Of a DNA stretch of 64,000 nt, positions 33,833 to 41,703 are shown in pieces. The stretch spans positions 124,001 through 188,000 of the forward strand of contig BBYL01000020.1 of assembly GCA_001570385.1 (NCBI GenBank). The letters are read 5' to 3'. Within the stretch, counting starts at the first letter, position 1; each line of letters opens with the position of its first letter. The translations under genes were made by a program, and so were the position numbers. The notes below the pieces were generated by a model, which saw nothing but the letters and a program-made list of their open reading frames with translations, was not told the origin of the DNA and did not search any database. This stretch comes from Microtetraspora glauca (GTDB lineage: Bacteria; Actinomycetota; Actinomycetes; Streptosporangiales; Streptosporangiaceae).

Positions 33833-35686
33833 TCACCCGTCGGTTATGTGGCTCCGGAGGCGGTACAGGCGCAGGGCGAGCTGGATCTCCAGGGCGCGCT
33901 CCGGCTCCTGCCAGTCCGGTCCCAGGAGCTGGGCCACCCGGTCGAGCCGCTGGGTCACCGTGTTCACGTGGATGTGCAGGGCGTCGGCCGTACGCGACAG
34001 CGAGCCGCCCGCGCCGAAGTAGGCGGTCAGGGTCCTGATCAGCGCCGTCCCGCGCCGCCCGTCGTAGTCTAGGACGGGGCCGAGGGCGGACGTCAGGAAG
34101 CCCGATACGTCCCGCCCCTCGCCCATCAGCAGGCCGACGAAGCCGAGTTCCTCCGCGCTCGCGCCGTGCCCGGACCGCCCGAGCGCGATCAGGGCGTCCG
34201 CGCAGCGCTGCGCCTCGCGGTAGGCGGCGGACACGGCGGAGGAGACGGTCCCCGCCGCCCGCGCGGCCCCCGCGGTGGCGGGACGGCCGAGCGAGGAGCT
34301 CAGCTCGCGGGCGACGCGGCGCGCGACCGCGCCGGGTTTGTCCCCCGGGAGCAGCAGCACGACCTCGTCCCCGCGCGTGGTGGCCAGACCGTGGGCGAGC
34401 GCGGCCTGCGACGACGCCCAGAAGGCGGCGCGCTCCCGCTGCCCCTCGTGGCGGGTGACGACGAGCACGTGCGGCCGGTCGAGGTCCACGCCCAGCCTGC
34501 GCGCCCGGTCACCGAGCCCGGTGAGGTCGGGCCGGGAGATCAGGTCGTCGAGCAGCTCGCCGCGCACCCGGCCCTCGGCCTCGGCCACGCTGCGCCGGAA
34601 CAGCAGCAGCAGCGCGGTGACGATCGCGGCCCGCTCCAGGATGCGCTGGTCGGCGGCGGCCACGAGCTGCTCGGTCCGCAGCACCAGCGTGCACAGCGGC
34701 GCCGCCCCCACGTCCACCGACGCCACGTAGGCGCCGCCCCGTTTGACCGTACGGCCGAGCGCGCGTGAGGACTGGGCGGCGTCGAAGACTCCGGCGTCGA
34801 GGTCGGCGGCCTGGCCCACCAGCGGGCGCCCCTCGTCGTCGAGGACTGTGACGGTGCCTCCGAGCACCTCGGTGACGACCGCGGCGACGTCCTCCACGCC
34901 GCCGCCGCGAAGCACCAGCCCGGTCATCCGGTCGTGCGCGTCTGCCGCCCGCTCGATGGCCTCGCTGTGCGCGCTGATCACGGTGTTGGCGCCGCTCAGC
35001 TCGGCGAGGGCCGCCCGCGTCTCCTGGAGCAGCCGCGCGGTGTCGATCGCGACCGCGGCGTGCGCGGCCAGCGAGCAGAGCAGCGCCACCTCCTCCTGGA
35101 CGAAGGGCCGGGCGCTCCGGTTGGCCGCGAACAGCACACCGATGACCTGCGTGCCGAGCCGCAGCGGCACGCCGAGGATCGCGACCAGGCCCTCCTCGTG
35201 CACCGCCTCGTCGATCGTGAGCGTGTGGCGCAGCCGCTCGTCGGCGAAGTAGTCCGCCGTGTTGTACGGCGTGCCCGACTGGGCGACCAGCCCGCCGAGC
35301 CCCGCTCCCATCGCGAGCCGCAGTTCGCGGAAGCGCGCCGAGATGGAGCCGTCGGTGACCCGCATGCAGGTGTCGCCGCGCTCGGGGTCGTGCAGCGTCA
35401 TGTAGGCGATGTCGGTGGACAGCAGACGCCTGGCCCGCTGCACGATCGCCTCCAGCACGGCGTCGAGGTCGGTCAGCCCGGCCAGGTCGCCCGCGGTGTC
35501 GAAGAGCGCCGACAGCTCGGCCTCGCGCTTGGCCCTCCTGCGCAGCATGGCCCGGACCTTCAGGGCCGCTACCTTGTCCTCCTCGAGCGCGGTCGTGTCG
35601 AGGCCGGCCGCGCGGGCCTGGAGCACCGGCCCCTCGAACTCCACGGCCGAGGCCTCACGGGCGAGGAGTTCGAGATAGACGTTCAC
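33833..35686 (-). CDS. GAF-domain regulator with PucR C-terminal helix-turn-helix (CdaR/PucR family)
   Basis: A 617-residue transcription regulator. Residues about 60-210 form a GAF domain (ALFDTAGDLAGLTDLDAVLEAIV...RARRLLSTDIAYMTLHDPE...GVPLRLGTQVIGVLFAANR), followed by a coiled linker and a second regulatory region. The C-terminal PucR HTH_30 motif is GAGGSLSRTADALHIHVNTVTQRLDRVAQLL. GTG 35686 is chosen because it follows the dehydrogenase stop by one base, so the two genes are translationally coupled. It probably senses the substrate of this operon. Confidence 0.9.
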   Translation of the reverse strand: MNVYLELLAREASAVEFEGPVLQARAAGLDTTALEEDKVAALKVRAMLRRRAKREAELSALFDTAGDLAGLTDLDAVLEAIVQRARRLLSTDIAYMTLHDPERGDTCMRVTDGSISARFRELRLAMGAGLGGLVAQSGTPYNTADYFADERLRHTLTIDEAVHEEGLVAILGVPLRLGTQVIGVLFAANRSARPFVQEEVALLCSLAAHAAVAIDTARLLQETRAALAELSGANTVISAHSEAIERAADAHDRMTGLVLRGGGVEDVAAVVTEVLGGTVTVLDDEGRPLVGQAADLDAGVFDAAQSSRALGRTVKRGGAYVASVDVGAAPLCTLVLRTEQLVAAADQRILERAAIVTALLLLFRRSVAEAEGRVRGELLDDLISRPDLTGLGDRARRLGVDLDRPHVLVVTRHEGQRERAAFWASSQAALAHGLATTRGDEVVLLLPGDKPGAVARRVARELSSSLGRPATAGAARAAGTVSSAVSAAYREAQRCADALIALGRSGHGASAEELGFVGLLMGEGRDVSGFLTSALGPVLDYDGRRGTALIRTLTAYFGAGGSLSRTADALHIHVNTVTQRLDRVAQLLGPDWQEPERALEIQLALRLYRLRSHITDG

Positions 35687-35687
35687 C

Positions 35688-36482
35688 TCAGCGTGCGCTC
35701 CATCCTCCGTCGAGCGGAATCGAGGCTCCGGTGATGAACGAGCCCTGTGGACCGCAAAGATAGGCCACCAGCTCGGCGACCTCATCCGGCTCCACCAGGC
35801 GCTTGATCGCCGCGGGGGCCAGCATGATCTGCTCGACGACCTCGTCCGGGCCGATCCCGTGCGTACGCGCCTGCGCCGCGATCTGGTTCTCCACCAGCGG
35901 GGTCCGCACGTACGCGGGATTGACGCAGTTGGAGGTCACGCCGTGAGGGGCGCCTTCCAGCGCGATGACCTTGGACAACCCCTCCAGCGCGTGCTTGGCC
36001 GTCACGTACGCGGACTTGTACGGCGAGGCGCGCAGGCCGTGAACGGAGGAGATGTTGACGATCCGCCCCCAGCCGCGCTCGTACATGCCGGGCAGGACGG
36101 CCCTGGCGATCAGGAAAGGCGCCTCGACCATCACCTTGAGGATCTTGGCGAAGATCTCCGGCGGGAACTCCTCGATCGGCGCGACGTGCTGGAAGCCCGC
36201 GTTGTTGACGACGATGTCGGCCGTGAGGCGGACGTCCGGCGACGGCGCCTCCGGCGCCTGCCGGGTCGCCACGTCGCGCCAGGCGTGCAGGAAACTCGGG
36301 TCGGACAGATCGACGGCGACCGGGGTGCCACCGACCTCGGCGGCGACCTCGGCGGCGCTCTCGGCGTTCATGTCGGCGACCACCACGCGCGCGCCCGCGG
36401 CCGCGAGCCGGAGGGCGCACGCCCGGCCGATGCCACTGCCCCCGCCCGTGACCAGGGCCGTCCGCCCCTCAAGGCTCGTCAT
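35688..36482 (-). CDS. 3-Hydroxybutyrate dehydrogenase (short-chain dehydrogenase)
   Basis: This enzyme oxidises 3-hydroxybutyrate to acetoacetate with NAD. The 264-residue protein has the nucleotide-binding TGGGSGIGRA, the NNAG motif and the catalytic YxxxK (SAYVTAKHALEG) with upstream Ser. The block SSVHGLRASPYKSAYVTAKH, followed by TSNCVNPAYVRTPLVENQI, is typical of bacterial 3-hydroxybutyrate dehydrogenases. ATG 36482 is preferred to an in-frame TTG 9 nt upstream. It heads the operon dehydrogenase, PucR-type regulator, MHS transporter, hydrolase. Confidence 0.85.
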   Translation of the reverse strand: MTSLEGRTALVTGGGSGIGRACALRLAAAGARVVVADMNAESAAEVAAEVGGTPVAVDLSDPSFLHAWRDVATRQAPEAPSPDVRLTADIVVNNAGFQHVAPIEEFPPEIFAKILKVMVEAPFLIARAVLPGMYERGWGRIVNISSVHGLRASPYKSAYVTAKHALEGLSKVIALEGAPHGVTSNCVNPAYVRTPLVENQIAAQARTHGIGPDEVVEQIMLAPAAIKRLVEPDEVAELVAYLCGPQGSFITGASIPLDGGWSAR

Positions 36483-36622
36483 GACGACCAACCCTAGGAA
36501 TCACAAAGCGACCGGCCCATGGTGGCCGTGGACATATATCGGTCCCCTTCTATGTGGTCGAGGCGCCGTGGCGGGCGTGTCGTGGTCCGGCGCCGTGGTC
36601 CGCGCGGGGCCGTGGGCGCGGG

Positions 36623-38014
36623 TCACGCGGGCCGGGTCATGGACAGGGCGTCGAGGATCTCGTCGAGCTGCTTCTCGGTGAGCGTGCCGTCGGCTACGTG
36701 ACCGCGTTCGACGACCACCTGGCGGATCGTCTTGCGCTCGGCGAGGGCCTGCTTGGCGATCTTGGCGGCCTCCTCGTACCCCAGGTAGCGGTTCAGCGGG
36801 GTGACGATCGACGGGGACGACTCGGCGTACTCCCTGAGCCGGTCCACGTTGGCGGTGATCCCGCGCACGCACCTGTCGGCGAGCAGCCGCGAAACGCTCG
36901 CGAGCAGCCGGATCGACTCCAGCGCGTTGCGGGCCATCACCGGGAGCATCACGTTGAGCTCGAACGCGCCGGAGGCGCCCGCCATCGTGATGGTGGCGTC
37001 GTTGCCGATCACCTGCGCGGCGACCATCGTGACCGCTTCCGGGATCACCGGGTTGACCTTGCCCGGCATGATCGATGATCCGGGCTGGAGGTCGGGCAGG
37101 TTGATCTCTCCGAGCCCGGCCCGCGGGCCCGACCCCATCCAGCGCAGATCGTTGGCGATCTTGTTGAGGGACACGGCGATCACCTTGAGCGCGCCGGACA
37201 GCTCGACCAGGCCGTCCCTGGCGCCCTGCGCCTCGAAGTGGTCTCTGGCCTCGGTGAACGGCAGGCCGGTCGAGCGGCTCAGCTCCTCGATCACCCTGCC
37301 GGCCCAGGCCGGATCGGGCGTGTTGATTCCGGTGCCGACCGCGGTGCCGCCCAGCGGCAACTCGGTGAGCCGGGGGAGCACCGCCTGGATCCGCTCGATG
37401 CCCAGTTCCATCTGCGTGGCGTATCCACGGAACTCCTGGCCGAGCGTGACCGGGGTGGCGTCCATCAGGTGTGTCCTGCCGGACTTCACGACGTCGGCGA
37501 ACTCGACCGACTTCTCCTCGAGCGCGGTCGCGAGGTGCTCGAGCGCGGGGGTCAGGTCGTGGGTGACCGCCTGGGTGGCCGCGATGTGGATCGACGAGGG
37601 GAACACGTCGTTGGACGACTGCGAGGCGTTGACGTGGTCGTTGGGGTGGACAGGCCGGCCCAGCCGCTCCTCCGCGAGGGTGGCGATCACCTCGTTGGCG
37701 TTCATGTTGGACGAGGTCCCGGAGCCGGTCTGGAAGACGTCGACGGGGAACTGGTCGTTCCACCGCCCGGCCGCGACCTCGTCCGCCGCCTCCCGTACGG
37801 CCCGCGCCATGTCCTCGTCGAGGATTCCGTACGCGGCGTTGACGGTGGCGCAGGCGGCCTTGATGTGGCCGAGCGCGGAGATGTGCGCGGGTTCGAGGCC
37901 CCGCCCTGAGACGGGGAAGTTCTCCACGGCCCGCTGGGTCTGCGCCCGCCATTTGGCCGCGGCGGGTACCCGAACCTCACCCATGGAGTCGTGCTCGATC
38001 CGGAAGTCGTCCAT
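36623..38014 (-). CDS. fumC: Class II fumarate hydratase
   Basis: An iron-independent, oxygen-stable fumarase interconverting fumarate and malate in the TCA cycle. The 463-residue protein has the superfamily signature GSSIMPGKVNPVIPE with the catalytic serine, TGSGTSSNMNANEV near the N-terminus and HPNDHVNASQSSNDVFPSSIHIA. The terminal ADGTLTEKQLDEILD domain is complete. A class I fumarase gene lies about 6 kb away on the same strand, so the host carries both types. Start ATG 38014. Confidence 0.95.
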   Translation of the reverse strand: MDDFRIEHDSMGEVRVPAAAKWRAQTQRAVENFPVSGRGLEPAHISALGHIKAACATVNAAYGILDEDMARAVREAADEVAAGRWNDQFPVDVFQTGSGTSSNMNANEVIATLAEERLGRPVHPNDHVNASQSSNDVFPSSIHIAATQAVTHDLTPALEHLATALEEKSVEFADVVKSGRTHLMDATPVTLGQEFRGYATQMELGIERIQAVLPRLTELPLGGTAVGTGINTPDPAWAGRVIEELSRSTGLPFTEARDHFEAQGARDGLVELSGALKVIAVSLNKIANDLRWMGSGPRAGLGEINLPDLQPGSSIMPGKVNPVIPEAVTMVAAQVIGNDATITMAGASGAFELNVMLPVMARNALESIRLLASVSRLLADRCVRGITANVDRLREYAESSPSIVTPLNRYLGYEEAAKIAKQALAERKTIRQVVVERGHVADGTLTEKQLDEILDALSMTRPA

Positions 38015-38158
38015 GTCCCAGTCCTATCAAGACCACGGAGGACCGCTTCGCCCGGCCGGTGAAGGAACGGGCGATGTCCATGCCTTGTCATGTCCTGACT
38101 TATCCGGCAAAGTCGCCTTGACTTTCGCGAGCAAGGGGATGGCGACCGGGGAGGGCGG

Positions 38159-39220
38159 GTGCGACGTCCGCGGGTGAAGCCCGAACATCAGCCGTACCGC
38201 TCCGGCGAGCGCACGGTCCGGATCGGAGGGGAGATCTACGGGCTGGCCTCGGAGATCTCCGACCCGTACGGCTGCGCCTGGGCGGCCCTGGAACTCATGG
38301 ACGGCAGCAGGGACCGGCAGACGGTCGTCGAGTGCCTCCGGCGGCGGTTCCCCGGGCGGGATGTCGAAGGGGTCGTGGACACGCTGCTGGCCTCCGGGCA
38401 CGTCGAGGACGCGGACGCGCCGGTGCCCGAGCAACTCGACGCGCGGCAACGCGCGAGATACAGCAGGAACGCCGACTACTTCCGGTGGATCGACCTGCGG
38501 CCGAGGGAACATCAGTGGGAGCCGCAACTACGGCTGCGGCGGTCCCGCGTCGTCGTGCTCGGCATGGGCGGCACCGGCTGCCACGCGGCGTGGGCGCTCG
38601 CCGCGGCGGGTGTGGGCGCGATCCACTGCGTGGACCCCGACGAGGTGGAGCTGTCGAACCTGAACCGGCAGATGCTCTTCGGCGAGGCCGACATCGGCCG
38701 GGCGAAGGTGGAGGCCGCTCTCGCCCGCATGCGAGAGATCAATTCGGACATCGAGATAACGGGTGAGATCCGGCGGATCGGCAGCCAGGAGGAGTTGTCC
38801 GAGCTGATCGCGGGCTGCGACGTCCTCGCTCTGTGCGCCGACGAGCCGCGCGTACAGGGAGGGATCCGGCGCTGGGCGAACCGGGCGTCCGCGGCGGCGG
38901 GGATCCCCTGGGTCGGCGGGGGATATGCGGGGCCGCAGGTGTCGGTGGGGGTCTTCGCGCCGGGCTATCCCTGCTTCGAGTGCTTTCTCGCGGAAGGGAA
39001 GGAACGCGGCCACGTGACCGACTTCGCGTGGCCCGGCGTGATCGCCACGTCCGCCGGGATCTCCGGCCTCCTCGTCGCCCAGGGCGTGATCACGTTGCTC
39101 ACCGGCGTGCCCGAGGTCCCTCCCGGCTATGTGCACGGCGTGAATCTGGTGGCTCCTGATGATCGTGTCTACGTGCGGTATCCGTCCCGGGGCGACTGCG
39201 TCGTCTGCGGCCGCGACTAG
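38159..39220 (+). CDS. E1-like (ThiF/MoeB) adenylyltransferase with N-terminal RRE-like domain, MccB-like
   Basis: A 353-residue protein, the same size as microcin C7 MccB (about 350). Residues 1-85 resemble a PqqD/RRE peptide-clamp winged helix (YGCAWAALELMDGSRDRQTVVECLRRRF then DTLLASGHV). The E1 core has the ATP loop GMGGTGCH (135-142), DPDEVELSNLNRQ (159-171, with Asp161 and Arg170) and Lys183. Two CxxC pairs (Cys272/275 and Cys347/350) form a zinc knuckle. The crossover region (HVTDFAWPGVIA) lacks the catalytic cysteine of E1 and MoeB enzymes, which points to adenylation without thioester transfer, as in MccB. A 43-codon peptide gene ending in Asn follows. GTG 38159 has GGGAGG upstream. 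MccB-like function is inferred. Confidence 0.8.
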   Translation: MRRPRVKPEHQPYRSGERTVRIGGEIYGLASEISDPYGCAWAALELMDGSRDRQTVVECLRRRFPGRDVEGVVDTLLASGHVEDADAPVPEQLDARQRARYSRNADYFRWIDLRPREHQWEPQLRLRRSRVVVLGMGGTGCHAAWALAAAGVGAIHCVDPDEVELSNLNRQMLFGEADIGRAKVEAALARMREINSDIEITGEIRRIGSQEELSELIAGCDVLALCADEPRVQGGIRRWANRASAAAGIPWVGGGYAGPQVSVGVFAPGYPCFECFLAEGKERGHVTDFAWPGVIATSAGISGLLVAQGVITLLTGVPEVPPGYVHGVNLVAPDDRVYVRYPSRGDCVVCGRD

Positions 39221-39287
39221 ATCTTGACTCACCTGTGGAATTTGCTGATCGTGAGCCTTGACGAGACCCCGAGAGAAGGGCCGTGCC

Positions 39288-39419
39288 GTGAAGTCGGACG
39301 ACATCGTTCCCGATCTCCCCGATGAGGGCGAGAGCGAGAAGAAGGAACAGATCCTGATCCGCAGGCTCGACAAGATCGAGACGACGGGATGGCCGGCCAG
39401 CAACGGTAACTCGAACTGA
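39288..39419 (+). CDS. Candidate microcin C-type precursor peptide (43 aa)
   Basis: A short frame, GTG 39288 to TGA 39419, with GAAGGG at ideal spacing upstream. It encodes a hydrophilic peptide with an acidic first half, a charged amphipathic centre (KKEQILIRRLDKIE) and the end TTGWPASNGNSN. The C-terminal Asn after a Gly-Asn-x stretch parallels microcin C7 MccA (MRTGNAN), whose last Asn is adenylated by MccB. Extended MccA peptides of similar length (about 42 residues) are known from other bacteria. It follows the E1-like gene by 67 nt, with a TTGACT hexamer at 39224-39229 that could give it its own promoter. A leader for another RiPP type is the alternative. Confidence 0.65.
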   Translation: MKSDDIVPDLPDEGESEKKEQILIRRLDKIETTGWPASNGNSN

Positions 39420-39436
39420 CGGCCGTACGGATGGAC

Positions 39437-39467
39437 GGTGGACACGCCGGAGGCCGGCGTGTCCACC
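39437..39467 (+). terminator. Perfect 14-bp hairpin after the precursor peptide gene
   Basis: GGTGGACACGCCGG and CCGGCGTGTCCACC pair perfectly around a 3-nt loop (AGG), starting 17 nt after the peptide stop. Only a short GTTT follows, so it may be a leaky terminator or a 3'-end stabiliser. Microcin C mccA genes are likewise followed by a hairpin that yields an abundant short precursor transcript with partial read-through. Confidence 0.75.
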
Positions 39468-39547
39468 GGCACGTTTCCGCCGGTTCGGGTTCCGGGGGAA
39501 CGGCAGGAGTGGATCGGGACGACGGGCCGCCGAGCCGAAAGGGAGAC

Positions 39548-40141
39548 ATGGATTTCGTCGACACTGTGCGGAACGCGCCGGCGCGAACGCTTTCCGTCGA
39601 GGCCTATCAGGCCGAGTTCGCCGAGGTGTACGCGTCGGTGGCGGAGCCGGCGATCAAGCTGGAGCGGGCCCAGCACTTCGACGAGGAGGACTTTCCGAGC
39701 TGGGTCGCGTTGCAGGAGGGCGACTGGGATCGCTCGCTCGCGCTGCTCAGGGAGACACGGGAATCACTGATCGAGTACTACCGCAGACATGCCGAGTTCC
39801 GGCGGGTCCGGATCGTCGAGACCCCGCTCACGCCGTACATGCGATGGGAGATGCACGCGTTCGTCGAGCGGGTGGCGGCGGGTGAGCGGATCCGGGTGCT
39901 GCCCGGATCGGCGGTGGCCGAGATGGAACGTGCCGCACCGCTGCCCGAGCTGGTGATCCTCCGGGGGGACCGGATGTACGAGGTCCTCTACGACGAGAGC
40001 GGCGTGCACACGGGTGCCCGGCGCATCATCGACCCCGACGTGGTACGCCACACGCGCGCCGTGCTGTCCTCCCTCTTCGAGCGGAGCGAGGAACTGATGA
40101 CCTTCTTCACGCGGGAGGTCGCCCCCACCGCGATGAAGTAG
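39548..40141 (+). CDS. DUF6879-like protein
   Basis: A 197-residue soluble protein. The core RRVRIVETPLTPYMRWEMHAFVERVAAGERIRVLPGS, then LVILRGDRMYEVLYDESG and IIDPDVVRHTRAVLSSLF, fits DUF6879, an actinobacterial family without known function that often sits next to helix-turn-helix regulators. Here it follows the candidate precursor peptide and hairpin on the same strand, so it may be part of that locus as a tailoring, immunity or regulatory factor. ATG 39548 has AAAGGGAG upstream. It ends 8 nt before the convergent kinase gene ends. Confidence 0.65.
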   Translation: MDFVDTVRNAPARTLSVEAYQAEFAEVYASVAEPAIKLERAQHFDEEDFPSWVALQEGDWDRSLALLRETRESLIEYYRRHAEFRRVRIVETPLTPYMRWEMHAFVERVAAGERIRVLPGSAVAEMERAAPLPELVILRGDRMYEVLYDESGVHTGARRIIDPDVVRHTRAVLSSLFERSEELMTFFTREVAPTAMK

Positions 40142-40149
40142 CGCGTTCC

Positions 40150-41661
40150 CTAGCCGCTCAGCGCGGTCATGGCGAGGACGACCAGGACGAGGAACGCGAC
40201 GACCGCGAGCCCCATCAGCAGGAGCACCCGGATCCGGCCGCCCCGGTCAGGTGCCGGGGTGGCGTGCATGGCGAACAGGTCCGTGCCGAGGCCACCCCCC
40301 GGTACGCCCCCCGGTCCGCCTGCTGGTCCGCCTGCCGGTCCGGCGGCGGGTGCCTGGGGCAGGTGCGCGACGGGCATCTGGGTGGCGGGCGGCGGCGGTC
40401 CCTGGACGCGCGGCGCCAGGCCGGGCAGCCGGCCCGCGACGGTCGTGTCATCGCGTCCGCCCGCGTCCGCCGCGCCTCCGACCCGTCCCGCTGCCGGTCC
40501 CGCTGCCGGTCCGGGTCCCTGCCATGCGGGTCCCGGCTGCGCGGAAGGCGCCGGCGGTGCCGCGTGGGCCGAAGGTACCGGAGGCATCGGCGGTGCGGCG
40601 GGTGCGGGGCTCTGCGGCGGTCGGGCCGGATCGGGGGCGGGCGGCCGCGCGGATCCCGGGCCGGGCGGCAGGCGGAGCCCGGCCTTGGGACGGATGACCA
40701 CCATGGTCTGGTCGGCCTGGTACTCCCCGGCGGGCGGCTCGGACCCGGCGTCCTCGTATCCCGCCGGGGCCTCCGCATCCGTGCGCTTCCTGGGCCGCTC
40801 GCGCTCCAGCTGCTTCACCGGCGGGGTGGCGACCGGCGTCGCGCCGACGGGCGTGTCGGCCACCGTGCGCAACATCGCCGCCGCGCGTTCCGGCGTGAGC
40901 CGTACGGTGTGGTCCTTCTCCAGCAGGCCGTCGAGAACGGGCCGGAGCCGACCGGCCTGGGTGGGCGGGTCGGCGGACTCCGTCATCAGCGCGCTGAGGG
41001 TCTCGGCGACCGAGGCCCGCTCGTACGCCGGCCGGCCCTCGACCGCGAAGTACAGGGTCGCGCCGAGCGACCAGAGGTCGGACTCGGGCCCCGTGTGATC
41101 TCCGCGGGCCCGCTCCGGCGCGGTGTAACCGGGAGAGCCGATCACCATGCCGGTCTTGGTCAGGGCGCTGTCGCCCTCCGCCTTGGCGATCCCGAAGTCG
41201 GTCAGCACGACCCGGCCGGTCTCGGTGATCAGCACGTTGCTCGGCTTCACGTCCCGGTGCAGGACGCCCTGGAGGTGCGCCGCGCGGAGCGCGGCGAGCA
41301 GATCGAAGCCGACCTCGGCCACCAGCCGGGGCGGCAACGGCCCCTCGTCCTCGATGACCTGCTCGAGGGACCTGCCCTCGACGAGCTCCATGATGATCCA
41401 CGGACTGCCGTCGACCTCGATCGCGTCGTAGATCGTGGCGACGGAGGGGTGGCTGACCCGGGCGGCGGCGCGGCCCTCACGGATCATGCGTTCTCGTAGC
41501 TCCCGCCGCTGCCCGGCGCTGAGCGACGGGTCCTGGCGGATCTCCTTGACGGCGACGTCACGCCCCAGCGTGCGGTCGAAGGCCCGCCAGACGGTGCCCA
41601 TCGTGCCGCGTCCCAGCGTGGTGGTCAGTTCGTACCGATCGATGAGCAGCCTGCTCCCCAT
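40150..41661 (-). CDS. Ser/Thr protein kinase with C-terminal membrane anchor
   Basis: A 503-residue Hanks-type kinase. The kinase domain (about 8-270) has the glycine loop GRGTMGTVW, Lys in VAVKEIR, HRDVKPSNVLI, DFGIAKAEGD and SPGYTAPERARG. A Pro/Ala/Gly-rich linker of about 200 residues leads to a single C-terminal helix (VLLLMGLAVVAFLVLVVLAMTAL) with almost no external part. So it lacks an extracellular sensor such as PASTA. It is adjacent to a second kinase gene with 42 nt between, on the same strand. Substrates are unknown. Confidence 0.92.
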   Translation of the reverse strand: MGSRLLIDRYELTTTLGRGTMGTVWRAFDRTLGRDVAVKEIRQDPSLSAGQRRELRERMIREGRAAARVSHPSVATIYDAIEVDGSPWIIMELVEGRSLEQVIEDEGPLPPRLVAEVGFDLLAALRAAHLQGVLHRDVKPSNVLITETGRVVLTDFGIAKAEGDSALTKTGMVIGSPGYTAPERARGDHTGPESDLWSLGATLYFAVEGRPAYERASVAETLSALMTESADPPTQAGRLRPVLDGLLEKDHTVRLTPERAAAMLRTVADTPVGATPVATPPVKQLERERPRKRTDAEAPAGYEDAGSEPPAGEYQADQTMVVIRPKAGLRLPPGPGSARPPAPDPARPPQSPAPAAPPMPPVPSAHAAPPAPSAQPGPAWQGPGPAAGPAAGRVGGAADAGGRDDTTVAGRLPGLAPRVQGPPPPATQMPVAHLPQAPAAGPAGGPAGGPGGVPGGGLGTDLFAMHATPAPDRGGRIRVLLLMGLAVVAFLVLVVLAMTALSG

Positions 41662-41703
41662 GAGAAGAAAGATAGCGATTCCTCCTCGCGGAACGCTTTC
41701 TGG

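Noticed and set aside
39288..39419. Peptide as the missing FxSxx precursor
   Set aside because: Its C-terminus (GNSN) has no F-x-S-x-x motif and it is 12 kb from fxsC. It fits the adjacent E1-like enzyme better.
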